Position numbers and translations under genes: made by a program. A stretch of DNA of 39,391 bases. It comes from a virus. The notes under the pieces were generated by a model. The model was not told the origin of the DNA. It was given only the letters and a program-made list of their open reading frames with translations, and ran no database searches. Each line of letters starts with the position of its first letter. The first letter of the stretch is position 1. Location: positions 1 through 39,391 of IMG/VR virus record IMGVR_UViG_3300042922_000466. One strand, 5' to 3'. This document shows positions 16,387 through 23,298 of this stretch, in pieces.

Positions 16387-16849
16387 TCCCTTCGTCGCCC
16401 AACTTCTTCGCCAGTCGTGCCCGCGAATTCGCATTCAGCCCAAGCTTATCCGCGTATTGCATCATGACCCGAGCGTAGCTCAGCTGCGTCTTAACCCAAG
16501 GCGCTTCGACGAGTGAGCCGGCCGCGTTGTAGACGGTGTAGCCTTTTTCCCGAATCATCTCGGAAAGCTTCTTGTGCCGGGCGACCGCATCGCAGTATGT
16601 GGCGAGCACGTCCTCGTCAACCCGATCCAGGATGTCAAATCCCTTCATGTCCTTGATCGTTTTCTTCCAGATAGTCTGCGCGTCGTCATCGAGCCATACC
16701 GGCATCTTCAGATTGACTTTTTTCTTGCGTGTGACTTTGGTGGCGGCTTCTTTCCGGGACTCGACCTCTTTCTTGGTCCAATGCTTTCCGCCGCCTTTTT
16801 TTCCAATCTGCATTTGAGCAAAGTCGATCACCTGGTTCAGAGCCTCCAC
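16355..16849 (-). CDS. terS: Terminase small subunit, P27 family
   Basis: A 164-aa protein with the P27-like pattern: PVWLDDDAQTIWKKTIKDMKGFDILDRVDEDVLATYCDAVARHKKLSEMI, then PWVKTQLSYARVMMQYADKLGLNANSRARL. It recognises the packaging site and loads TerL. It sits directly upstream of terL and downstream of an HNH gene, the arrangement of cos-type HK97-like phages. The start is uncertain: GTG at 16849 lies immediately after AAGGAG, and GTG at 16831 has GGAGG 11 bases upstream. Confidence 0.93.
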   Translation of the reverse strand: MEALNQVIDFAQMQIGKKGGGKHWTKKEVESRKEAATKVTRKKKVNLKMPVWLDDDAQTIWKKTIKDMKGFDILDRVDEDVLATYCDAVARHKKLSEMIREKGYTVYNAAGSLVEAPWVKTQLSYARVMMQYADKLGLNANSRARLAKKLGDEGNDDPNADLFD

Positions 16850-16855
16850 CTCCTT

Positions 16856-16975
16856 TTTCAGAATTTTTTCGGGGACTATTTCTCACATTCGAGGGGCCGC
16901 CGGTCTTTCGGCAAAGCCGTTTCAACTTTTTGGATGCCCCCTACCCCTTCAATACTTTACCGAACTAAAGCATTT
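16856..16975 (-). other. Non-coding gap between HNH and terS; candidate cos/packaging site
   Basis: About 120 bases without a gene. It contains GC-rich GGGGCCGCCGG (16893-16903), an alternating GCCG-N6-CGGC-AAA-GCCG element (16900-16922 region) and a run of CCCCCT. Direct CATTTTCAC repeats 11 bases apart (16971-16979, 16982-16990) lie at its right edge. In HNH-terS-terL phages the cohesive end site normally lies in this gap. No cut position can be read from the sequence. Confidence 0.35.
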
Positions 16976-17353
16976 TCACTCCATTTTCACGCCGCCAGTC
17001 CCAACGATCGTCTTCTTGCCCTTCACCGTGTTGCACCGCAAGCACGCTGCCTGATGATTGCTTTTGACCCAGAACAACGGATCACTTGGCCCTGTCACTG
17101 CTTGGATGTGATCGACACACTGCGAGAACACCTTGCAACCGGGAAGCTCCAGCTTGCACATCACATTTCCAGGCTGCCGCAAGAACCACTTGCTATACCG
17201 TGCCCATCGACTCGTATACCCGCGCTCATGAGCCGTACCACGCTCGCGTTCAATTGTTTGGCTGGCTTGCTTCGCATGGGCTTCGCAGTAGCGACTTGTC
17301 GTCAGCTCACAACAGCCGGGCTTCCCGCATGGTCGCTTTGGTTTACTTGGCAT
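16976..17353 (-). CDS. HNH endonuclease
   Basis: A 125-aa protein with paired Cys (RPCGKPGCCELTTSRYCEAH at the N-terminus) and the HNH core LPGCKVFSQCVDHIQAV ... FWVKSNHQAACLRCNTVKGKK (DH, N and H, zinc Cys). HNH proteins next to terS are needed for cos cleavage in HK97-like packaging. ATG 17353 is chosen with GGAG seven bases upstream. It overlaps the 79-aa gene by 11 bases. Confidence 0.92.
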   Translation of the reverse strand: MPSKPKRPCGKPGCCELTTSRYCEAHAKQASQTIERERGTAHERGYTSRWARYSKWFLRQPGNVMCKLELPGCKVFSQCVDHIQAVTGPSDPLFWVKSNHQAACLRCNTVKGKKTIVGTGGVKME

Positions 17354-17582
17354 AGGCATTCTCCGTTATCTCTCGGCCTAAGCAAGTTACAAACGTAAAG
17401 CATCCCGGTAGTCCTACCGTAACCCACCAAGCTCCACCAAGGTAAACCAATCGATCTCGCTTGTGGATTGAGGCAGCACGGTACTCTCGCAACAAACTAC
17501 GCGCTAGTTGCTTACGGTCAACGGGTTTCACTCGTTCGCAATATCGTTGCCAAGCATGATGGGATAATCGCATCATTCGCAT
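17343..17582 (-). CDS. Small protein at the head of the late operon, unknown
   Basis: A 79-aa protein, the first gene after the late-leader terminator and before HNH. The sequence (SHHAWQRYCERVKPVDRKQLARSLLREY, then RLVYLGGAWWVTVGLPGCFTFVTCLGRE) resembles small phage proteins seen next to packaging genes in Bacillota phages. It has a helical basic half and a beta half with Trp pairs. GAGGTG is seven bases before the ATG. The function is unknown. Confidence 0.7.
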   Translation of the reverse strand: MRMMRLSHHAWQRYCERVKPVDRKQLARSLLREYRAASIHKRDRLVYLGGAWWVTVGLPGCFTFVTCLGREITENAYAK

Positions 17583-17600
17583 ACGTTCACCTCACAAAAC

Positions 17601-17630
17601 AAAAAAGCCGCAACCCGTGTGGGTGCAGCT
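17601..17630 (-). terminator. Intrinsic terminator in the late leader
   Basis: The minus-strand RNA forms AGC-T-GCACCC-ACAC-GGGTTGC-G-GCT (one bulge, one mismatch) followed by TTTTTTG. It lies after the regulator gene (17661) and about 25 bases after the predicted late promoter start, but before the first late gene. Confidence 0.75.
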
Positions 17631-17635
17631 TTGTC

Positions 17636-17664
17636 ATGCTATAAGCATAGCACAGATTTTTCAA
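17636..17664 (-). promoter_or_regulatory. Candidate late promoter
   Basis: Minus-strand TTGAAA (17664-17659), a 17-base spacer and TAGCAT (17641-17636). An ATGCT-TAT-AGCAT palindrome overlaps the -10. It overlaps the stop codon of the regulator gene and faces the late operon through the terminator at 17601-17630. Confidence 0.45.
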
Positions 17665-18065
17665 TAGTGTTGTTCGTTGTTTGTTCGTTGGGCTCTCTGC
17701 CTTACCCATCCGTATGTGTAGCCTAGCTCAGCTGCAATCTCCTTCAGGCTCTTTCCCTCGACATATCGCTTGTATGCAATCACGTTGTCTGTGCTACTCA
17801 TTTCGCCGATCTTGGCCTCGATCTCACGGCGTACGCGCTCCTGCTCGGCGATCTCCGTCTCAATCCGTACCAGACGCTCGACGACGCTGTTATATCTCGA
17901 TAGTGATTTGTCCAGAGGGACGTGTACCGGCATGGGCTCGGATGGCGCCATACCTGTCCAGACAACACGATGGTGCTGCTCCAACTGCCGGATCAGGTCC
18001 GCCCGCAGCGCCCGCAGGATATCCAGCTCCAAAAGCAAGTCCTTGTAGTTAACTATGCTGCTCAC
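17661..18065 (-). CDS. Sigma-region-4-like regulator (ArpU/RinA-type late activator candidate)
   Basis: A 134-aa protein. The N-terminal ~100 residues are helical and coiled-coil-like (DLLLELDILRALRADLIRQLEQHH, VVERLVRIETEIAEQERVRREIEAKI). The C-terminus is a helix-turn-helix like sigma region 4 (VIAYKRYVEGKSLKEIAAELGYTYGWVRQRAQR). Such proteins sit immediately upstream of the packaging genes in many Bacillota phages and switch on late transcription. The start is GTG 18065 with GGAGG seven bases upstream, overlapping the previous gene. Confidence 0.75.
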   Translation of the reverse strand: MSSIVNYKDLLLELDILRALRADLIRQLEQHHRVVWTGMAPSEPMPVHVPLDKSLSRYNSVVERLVRIETEIAEQERVRREIEAKIGEMSSTDNVIAYKRYVEGKSLKEIAAELGYTYGWVRQRAQRTNNEQHY

Positions 18066-18270
18066 GCGATCGCCTCCGCTCCTCAAGTCTATGCCACGGC
18101 GTATACTGCCAAATCAGTTGGTAGGTGACACGGCTGTCCGAGCTGATGTACCCCCAGTAGTATTTCACATGCTCTCGCTCGATCGCCTCGCGATGGGCCT
18201 GACACAGAGGCACTGTCGCCCACGTCCGCGTCGCCCACTCACAACAGCCGGGTACTTTGCATACTCGCAT
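18049..18270 (-). CDS. Small Cys-rich protein, zinc-knuckle-like N-terminus
   Basis: A 73-aa protein beginning CKVPGCCEWATRTWATVPLCQAHREAI. The C-x4-CC ... C-x2-H spacing resembles the N-terminal zinc knuckle of the HNH protein at 16976-17353 (CGKPGCCELTTSRYCEAH), but there is no HNH core after it. The rest is aromatic and basic (KYYWGYISSDSRVTYQLIWQ). It lies in the short operon 18412-17661 with the late regulator. The function is unknown, possibly nucleic-acid binding. Confidence 0.6.
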   Translation of the reverse strand: MRVCKVPGCCEWATRTWATVPLCQAHREAIEREHVKYYWGYISSDSRVTYQLIWQYTPWHRLEERRRSREQHS

Positions 18271-18412
18271 ATTTGCTCACCCTCACCTCTACCAGGCTAT
18301 CAATCCCGCGCATTAGCTTCACCAGAACGCCGATCAGTTGCACGAGCTCCACGCTCACATGTTGCCGCCGTCCCAACTGTACTGAATCGATGCTTTGCTT
18401 GCTCTTGTTCAT
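18239..18412 (-). CDS. Small protein, unknown (57 aa)
   Basis: An ORF of 57 aa starting ATG 18412 and ending TGA 18239, overlapping the next gene start. Codon third positions are G/C-rich as in neighbours, and the product has a long amphipathic helix (VSVELVQLIGVLVKLMRGIDSLVEVRV). The GGAGG site is 15 bases upstream; a closer ATG in another frame opens only 39 codons with poor codon character. It may be the first gene of the regulator operon. Confidence 0.45.
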   Translation of the reverse strand: MNKSKQSIDSVQLGRRQHVSVELVQLIGVLVKLMRGIDSLVEVRVSKYASMQSTRLL

Positions 18413-18435
18413 GCTTCATTAGGGACACCTCCAGG

Positions 18436-18473
18436 TAGGATAGTCCTATAAATCTAGTAAAAAAAACGCCCAA
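18436..18473 (-). promoter_or_regulatory. Candidate promoter and operator for the late-regulator operon
   Basis: Minus-strand TTGGGC (18473-18468), a 17-base spacer and TATAGG (18450-18445). A TAGGA-TAG-TCCTA palindrome (18436-18448) lies over the -10 and expected start. It reads toward 18412, away from the plus-strand gene at 18522. Confidence 0.4.
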
Positions 18474-18521
18474 TAGGTCTTTTAATATAGTAAAATGTTG
18501 GTAGAAAGGAGGGGATTATAT

Positions 18522-18725
18522 ATGCCGGATAACTTGACGGTCAGCCCAACACCAATTCAACGAAATGTTCTTGATGTTGCAATGGAGCTCACGACATTAT
18601 ATTACAGAAATAGTTCGGAAGCCGATATCGAGAAAATAGATGCGATTTTCGCTCGATTCTACGCAGCTGCCAGAGAACTGAGTTCCACAAGGACAGAGGA
18701 TTTACGAAAGTATCTCAAAATCTAA
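18522..18725 (+). CDS. Small plus-strand protein, unknown
   Basis: A 67-aa protein, the only plus-strand gene between the lysogeny switch and the late operon. It starts at ATG 18522 with GGAGGGG eight bases upstream (GAAAGGAGGGGATTATAT). The sequence (TPIQRNVLDVAMELTTLYYRNS, IDAIFARFYAAAREL) is helical and soluble. It is flanked by a divergent promoter region on the left and a hairpin (18739-18766) on the right, so it is an independent unit, possibly a moron expressed in lysogeny. No family is recognised. Confidence 0.65.
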   Translation: MPDNLTVSPTPIQRNVLDVAMELTTLYYRNSSEADIEKIDAIFARFYAAARELSSTRTEDLRKYLKI

Positions 18726-18738
18726 TTTGATTAAGGTG

Positions 18739-18766
18739 TGCGCGTGATCCGTTCTACTCACGCGCA
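18739..18766. terminator. Hairpin between convergent genes
   Basis: TGCGCGTGA (18739-18747) and TCACGCGCA (18758-18766) form a perfect 9-bp stem with a 10-nt loop, just after the plus-strand stop at 18725 and before the minus-strand stop at 18779. No strong U-tract is present on either side, so termination may be weak. Confidence 0.45.
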
Positions 18767-18778
18767 ATCCCCCCCCTC

Positions 18779-18922
18779 CTACTCCTTCGGGTCGCACATC
18801 CGGATCCGCGTGGCCTCGATCGCCTTGGCCAGTTCATCTCCATGTAGCAAACTGATCGCCATTGCCGTCAACAGGAGGCGCACAATAGCTTGCCGCTTTG
18901 ATTTCCGACGCGTATCTCCCAT
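18779..18922 (-). CDS. Small protein, unknown (47 aa)
   Basis: A 47-aa ORF from ATG 18922 to TAG 18779. It is basic at the N-terminus (GDTRRKSKRQAI), then a hydrophobic helix (VRLLLTAMAISLLHG) and ELAKAIEATRIRMCDPKE. Codon usage matches neighbours and it is the last gene of the early leftward operon. The ribosome binding site (GAGAAAG) is weak. Below usual length cut-offs, but the uninterrupted frame with G/C-rich third positions supports it. Confidence 0.55.
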   Translation of the reverse strand: MGDTRRKSKRQAIVRLLLTAMAISLLHGDELAKAIEATRIRMCDPKE

Positions 18923-18932
18923 GTCTACTTTC

Positions 18933-19097
18933 TCACGCCCGCTTTCTACGAATTTTGCACTGTTGCTGCTTGTATGACTGTTGCCGGTTCCGCCGCGTCA
19001 GTTCCGCCATCGCCTCGATCTTGTGGCGTGGGTTGCATTTGGTATCGTGCAAGGCAATTTCGAGCAATTGGCCGCGTGTTGCTTGTTTCCAATCCAT
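18933..19097 (-). CDS. Small basic protein, unknown (54 aa)
   Basis: Starts at ATG 19097 with AGGAGG eight bases upstream. The sequence DWKQATRGQLLEIALHDTKC followed by RHKIEAMAELTRR and a Gln/Lys-rich tail is helical and basic. It lies downstream of the primase-helicase in the same operon. The function is unknown. Confidence 0.6.
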   Translation of the reverse strand: MDWKQATRGQLLEIALHDTKCNPRHKIEAMAELTRRNRQQSYKQQQCKIRRKRA

Positions 19098-19160
19098 CTC
19101 AACGCCTCCTGTTAAGTCACCTCCTCCAGCCATTCAGCCAGATCATATCCTTTGCGTCGA

Positions 19161-19322
19161 TCAGCTACTTTCTTGCCATGTATAGGTTCTTGTTTGTTCG
19201 ACAAGACGATCATATTTCGCCATTGCAGCGGGACGTTTCGGGTCTGTTGGAGATAACTTCTCGATGAAATTCGCTCCAGCTACGATTCGTTCGAGTAGTT
19301 CCTTATACTCTGTCTCGGTCAT
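19161..19322 (-). CDS. Small protein coupled to primase-helicase, unknown (53 aa)
   Basis: ATG 19322 overlaps the primase-helicase stop as ATGA, with GGAGG six bases before it. The product (TETEYKELLERIVAGANFIEKL, TDPKRPAAMAKYDRLVEQTRTY) is a short helical soluble protein. Its coupling suggests a replication accessory role, but there is no family match I can name. Confidence 0.6.
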   Translation of the reverse strand: MTETEYKELLERIVAGANFIEKLSPTDPKRPAAMAKYDRLVEQTRTYTWQESS

Positions 19323-21445
19323 GTCCCGCCTCCATATCCCTTGCCTGTTCTCTTCGAGTTGCGCCAATTATTAGGCTTTCTATCCTTTGGTTGGAACGAT
19401 CTTTCAGCAGCAGAACGCTTCTGTCCGTCCGTTGCGTCTCCGATTTTCTTGATCATTGGCTCGAAATGAAGCAGGACTTCTCCAATTGGTCCCCAGCGGT
19501 TTTTTAGAATTTGACAATGCATGTCGTTCATTCCGCCCAGACGTTCATTAGGGTCCATCTCGGGGTCTGAGGATGGCCGATAAATCCCAACCATGTAGTC
19601 GCTTGCTTCTTCAATTGCGCCAGTATCTCGAGCCGAGTCCATACGTAATTTTTTTTCTCCCGAACCGCCACCTTCTCGAGTTGACTGCGAAAGCGCGACG
19701 ACGACGCAATTTAATCGTTTCGCTAGGCTTTTCAGTTCACGAGCTCCCTCGGATTTCTCTTCGTATGCCGGGCGCTTCCCAGGAAAACGAATCTGCTGGA
19801 AATAATCAATCACGATAAGGGAAACAGGTTCCCCAAATAGTCGGCCGGCTGCTCGTGCTGTCATCTCAATGTCTTGAAGCGTTTGGCCATCCCGGTCAAC
19901 GAGGCGGAAGCTATTGTCCAAACGCTCATACAATTCCAAGTCTTCAAACGGCTCCCTATCGTTCTTGTACATATCCTCAATTTGCCGCTCTTGCATCTCT
20001 TTAATTATCTGCAGCAATTGGGGAACCACATTTACTCGATGGAGTTCCAGACTGTTGAATACAACACGATGGTTTTGGTTAAAACACGCCTGATAGATCA
20101 GGTTGAGGATAAAGGTTGTCTTACCGCTACCACTCCGTCCGAGTACTGTTCCGACCTCACCGCGCCGCATTCCTCGAATGATGGCATCCAAATCCGTAAG
20201 GCCAAAGAATACTTTCCCCTCATCCCCTTGCTTGACGTATTGTCGGTAGTCATCAAGTGCGGATGAAAACGAAATTAAGTCGTCGTCATAGGACCGAACC
20301 GACCCTGGATCGCTGTTCATCAACTCGTGAACGAGCTCCTTATCCTTGTCCCATCGTTTGACAAGAAAATCAGCCATTTCCGCCCGTATCATCGTGTTCT
20401 TAGTCATTTGTGCAACTTCTCGAGCGACTTCGTACTCATCGTGAATATCGGAACAGCGGTCAATATCATATTTGAGCAGAAACATCTCATGCGGTTCGCC
20501 GCGTAGTTCCTTGAATCGGTCCGTAGCAGACTCATTGTAGTTGATCAAAAAATCATTCATGTCCTTTTCGTCGGCCGGGAGTTGGATAATTCGTATCTGA
20601 TTTCGGACGTGGATGAGGAGTTGATCCACATTCTTTCGAACTGCCGCAAGACCCGTTTCATCGTTATCGGGAATGAGGTATATTTTCGTCTTGGGTGCAA
20701 TGTATTTCCCGATGATGGCTGCTTGGGCATCTGTCAATGTGCTGCCGCAATAGCCAACGGCATTCGGAAATCCCATCTGGTGAAGTGACATGACATCAAA
20801 GTACCCTTCGACGACGTACAACGCATCGTTCATGTGCTTGCGGGCCTTATCCAACCCGAAAAGCAATTCCGATTTCCGGAATGTCTCCGACTCGGCCGCA
20901 TTCTTGTATTTCGGTTCCGCGCCGGGCGTCAAGTAACGGTACGAAATTCCGACGACTTCGCCATAGGTGTTTAAAAATGGAATCGTGAGGCTGTGGTCAT
21001 CCTTGCGATACCCAAGTCCGAATGCTTTGCTCGTCTCCGGTTTAATCCCCCGGTCAATCAAGTACTGGGCTGCATCTCGACCGTCGTTGTAATACTTAAG
21101 TGCCTCGGAACGATTAACGGCAATCCTTTCTTTCCGTTTTGCCCATGCTTCTGTATCGAAGCCGTGGAGCGGAATATCGAAATCTCGTGCGAGTTGTTCA
21201 AGGACTTCGGAAGGGTTCTTTATACCCCGCTCTTGCATCACGTAATCGATGATCGTGCCGCCTGCCTCACACCCGTAGCACTTAAACGTTTTTCGCTCTG
21301 GATCGACTGTAAACGACGGCGTCTTCTCCGAATGGAACGGGCACAGTCCTTTCCACGACTTCCCGGATCGTTTAAGTTGCACCCTTTCTCGCACGTACTG
21401 CATCAGGTCGATTTTTTCCTTGATCAGTTCAAAGTTGTCGGTCAA
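19319..21445 (-). CDS. DNA primase-helicase fusion (CHC2-TOPRIM-DnaB)
   Basis: A 708-aa protein. Residues ~10-70 are a CHC2 zinc finger (GLCPFHSEKTPSF ... KTFKCYGCEAGG). Residues ~120-290 hold the TOPRIM primase core (ALYVVEGYFDVMSLHQMGF and the KIYLIPDNDETG acidic motif). From ~400 comes a DnaB-type helicase with Walker A GRSGSGKT, Walker B VSLIVIDYFQQI and a late ILKNRWGPIG motif. T7 gp4-like fusions both prime and unwind. The TTG start has GGAGG eight bases upstream and overlaps the loader gene stop. It is the main replication enzyme; no phage DNA polymerase is present, so host polymerase is presumably used. Confidence 0.93.
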   Translation of the reverse strand: MTDNFELIKEKIDLMQYVRERVQLKRSGKSWKGLCPFHSEKTPSFTVDPERKTFKCYGCEAGGTIIDYVMQERGIKNPSEVLEQLARDFDIPLHGFDTEAWAKRKERIAVNRSEALKYYNDGRDAAQYLIDRGIKPETSKAFGLGYRKDDHSLTIPFLNTYGEVVGISYRYLTPGAEPKYKNAAESETFRKSELLFGLDKARKHMNDALYVVEGYFDVMSLHQMGFPNAVGYCGSTLTDAQAAIIGKYIAPKTKIYLIPDNDETGLAAVRKNVDQLLIHVRNQIRIIQLPADEKDMNDFLINYNESATDRFKELRGEPHEMFLLKYDIDRCSDIHDEYEVAREVAQMTKNTMIRAEMADFLVKRWDKDKELVHELMNSDPGSVRSYDDDLISFSSALDDYRQYVKQGDEGKVFFGLTDLDAIIRGMRRGEVGTVLGRSGSGKTTFILNLIYQACFNQNHRVVFNSLELHRVNVVPQLLQIIKEMQERQIEDMYKNDREPFEDLELYERLDNSFRLVDRDGQTLQDIEMTARAAGRLFGEPVSLIVIDYFQQIRFPGKRPAYEEKSEGARELKSLAKRLNCVVVALSQSTREGGGSGEKKLRMDSARDTGAIEEASDYMVGIYRPSSDPEMDPNERLGGMNDMHCQILKNRWGPIGEVLLHFEPMIKKIGDATDGQKRSAAERSFQPKDRKPNNWRNSKRTGKGYGGGT

Positions 21446-21990
21446 GGTTCATCCCTCCGTAGAAGGCTCTCGACCCGCTCCGCTGCCTTTTGCAGCATCT
21501 CGTCGATCATCAAAAACCGCCTCGTATTCTGGAATACATGGATGATTGCCATGGACCGGTAGGCTCGCTCTCTCGAAGTAGGTGGGACTGCCAAAACAAA
21601 GTCTTGCAGGGCCGTTTCTACGTCATCTTCTTCGATCGGATCGCCACCAAGTTGATTGGCAAACAGTTTGCAATAGAGCTCCGCATATATCTTTATCTTG
21701 GCTTCATACGACGACTGCTCGCCTACCCTATTCCAGAAGGATTGCATGTCAAGTTGAACCAGATCGTCTATTCGTTTTTCGCGTTTCTCTCGCGCCCTTC
21801 GAATCAAATCCACCGGCTTCAGTGGGTATTCCGATTCACGAAAATGCTCGATAAGATACCCGCGCGCTTCCTCGAAAGGAATCTCTCCTAAGACTTCGGC
21901 CCAGCTTTCCGCAGCTCCCTTTGGCGGCTGGTACGAGGGAACGAAATGGTGCATCAGAATCAGTAGTTTGCCCGCTTCCTCTCTGGTCAT
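21442..21990 (-). CDS. Possible helicase loader (G39P-like N-terminus)
   Basis: A 182-aa protein encoded between the replication initiator and the primase-helicase, overlapping both by four bases. The N-terminal ~70 residues (EEAGKLLILMHHFVPSYQPP, SWAEVLGEIPFEEARGYLIEHF, YPLKPVDLIRRA) match the layout of the SPP1 G39P-type loader/inhibitor N-terminal domain. The C-terminal half is helical with acidic patches. Order initiator-loader-helicase supports the call, but similarity was judged by eye only. Confidence 0.5.
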   Translation of the reverse strand: MTREEAGKLLILMHHFVPSYQPPKGAAESWAEVLGEIPFEEARGYLIEHFRESEYPLKPVDLIRRAREKREKRIDDLVQLDMQSFWNRVGEQSSYEAKIKIYAELYCKLFANQLGGDPIEEDDVETALQDFVLAVPPTSRERAYRSMAIIHVFQNTRRFLMIDEMLQKAAERVESLLRRDEP

Positions 21991-22928
21991 GGACTCTTTT
22001 CATCCTCCCTCAGAGAAGCTAAGTACTCATCTGGATCAAATACGGCCTTCTTCCCCTGTGCCGGTGATTCTTCGCCTCTCAGGCTCGGCAGCTTTCTCTC
22101 TGCCTCTTGCTCAGAGGTATTACGTAGAATCCCGAACGTATACTCCTCTTTCGCCTTTGAATACTCAGGGTTACCCATGTGCGTTCGGATCGCATATTCA
22201 ATGCGGGACGTCGAGTACTTCGCGAAATAATCGTAAATCTTTAATACGGCTTTATCAGACAATAACTTTGCTTTGCGGGTATTGCCGATGAAATCAAGAT
22301 AGGATTCGATTATCAAAACAAGTTCCGACGAGTATCGAGAGCGGAGATTTTGAATATCCGCGGATAAATCTTTTAATACATCATTCTTTACATTCTTTAC
22401 ATTCTTGTTTATATTGTCGGGTGGTCGTTGCCTTCGCGTTGCTTTCGCGTCTTCTTCGGCATTGCTTGCGTCGTCGGTTTCAGCTTCGTGTTCGCCGTTG
22501 CCTTCGTAATTACGAAAATCCTGATATACCCCGTAATTATCAATGGTTATTAGGATGTTGTGCGTTGCTTTCGTCGTCGTAATCATCGTTGCTTTGGTCA
22601 TTGCGTTCGTCGTTGCTTTCATTAGTTCTCCGTGGGGGCTTCGTTGCGATTTCATCGCTTTACCGCGTAAAAACTCTAAAGCTTGAAAAACTTGATCTTT
22701 TGTCGGTCTTTCGACCCTTGCTCCAACCTTCCAAGATACCCCCTCAATGATGTCTGGAATTGAGGTAAGTAGCTGTCCGCGCTTCAACCCTTTGTACTCT
22801 GAATGCTGCGCTTTGGTGAGCAGGAAAAGCCACACCTTCAAATACAAAGGGGGCTTCTCCCATATTTCACTATCCGTAATTTTTCTAGCAACCAAAATGC
22901 ACCCGCCGGGTATCAGAGGACTCTTCAT
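21987..22928 (-). CDS. Replication initiator (winged-helix/DnaD-like)
   Basis: A 313-aa protein. The N-terminus (GGCILVARKITDSEIWEKPPLYLKVWLFLL) and the following residues are the usual opening of Gram-positive phage replisome organisers with a winged-helix DNA-binding domain. Residues ~100-130 are a low-complexity Lys/Ala/Thr/Met stretch and ~140-170 are acidic. The C-terminal part (YDYFAKYSTSRIEYAIRTHMGN) is DnaD-like. The low-complexity coding region contains six iteron-like repeats, as in lambda O. ATG 22928 is chosen with GGAGG eight bases upstream. Confidence 0.78.
   Translation of the reverse strand: MKSPLIPGGCILVARKITDSEIWEKPPLYLKVWLFLLTKAQHSEYKGLKRGQLLTSIPDIIEGVSWKVGARVERPTKDQVFQALEFLRGKAMKSQRSPHGELMKATTNAMTKATMITTTKATHNILITIDNYGVYQDFRNYEGNGEHEAETDDASNAEEDAKATRRQRPPDNINKNVKNVKNDVLKDLSADIQNLRSRYSSELVLIIESYLDFIGNTRKAKLLSDKAVLKIYDYFAKYSTSRIEYAIRTHMGNPEYSKAKEEYTFGILRNTSEQEAERKLPSLRGEESPAQGKKAVFDPDEYLASLREDEKSP
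22426..22621. other. Candidate replication origin with six iterons inside the initiator gene
   Basis: Copies of CGTTGC(C/T)TTCG occur at 22426-22436, 22437-22447, 22496-22506 and 22563-22573, with one-mismatch copies at 22587-22597 and 22611-22621. A T-rich stretch (about 22382-22417) flanks them on the left and could serve as an unwinding element. The arrangement matches origins embedded in phage initiator genes. Confidence 0.55.
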
Positions 22929-22944
22929 CACCATCCCCTCCTAG

Positions 22945-23298
22945 CTAAATTGCGATTTCTTCGCATGGCAACCGAACGGACGAAACGAGCAGTGACTTCC
23001 CATTGCTGTGATACCTGAAGATGAAGAAAGAAGCGTCCGCATGATAATCATAGGCTACGCGAATATCGGGGGTTTCACCAGGGATATGAAAACCCCTATC
23101 GTAAACCTCTACAACGGCGCGTACAACCCTTTTCTCTTTGTCCTGAGGGCTTTCAATGTCATTGGGACGGAGCAGCATCCATTCGTGCAATTTGAGCGTA
23201 GATCCCTCATAGAAGTCGCGAGGGAACACGTCATAAATATAAAGTTGGCCGGCATGTCTTCGTCTAGGCTGGTCCGTGTTTACCATAGGTATCCCCAT
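22945..23298 (-). CDS. Early protein, unknown (117 aa)
   Basis: A soluble 117-aa protein with beta character (HAGQLYIYDVFPRDFYEGSTLKL, VVRAVVEVYDRGFHIPG, DIRVAYDYHADASFFIFRYH). Two starts are plausible: ATG 23298 (GGAG five bases upstream) and ATG 23286 (GGGG six bases upstream). It lies in the early operon before the initiator gene. I do not recognise the family. Confidence 0.6.
   Translation of the reverse strand: MGIPMVNTDQPRRRHAGQLYIYDVFPRDFYEGSTLKLHEWMLLRPNDIESPQDKEKRVVRAVVEVYDRGFHIPGETPDIRVAYDYHADASFFIFRYHSNGKSLLVSSVRLPCEEIAI

Noticed and set aside
19107-19196. Possible 30-aa frame (TTG start) overlapping the 53-aa gene
   Set aside because: The sequence looks protein-like, but it has no ribosome binding site, a rare start and a large overlap; support is too weak for a call.
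22382-22621. CRISPR-like repeats
   Set aside because: The repeats are 11 bp, unevenly spaced, degenerate and inside a coding gene; they fit iterons, not a CRISPR array.
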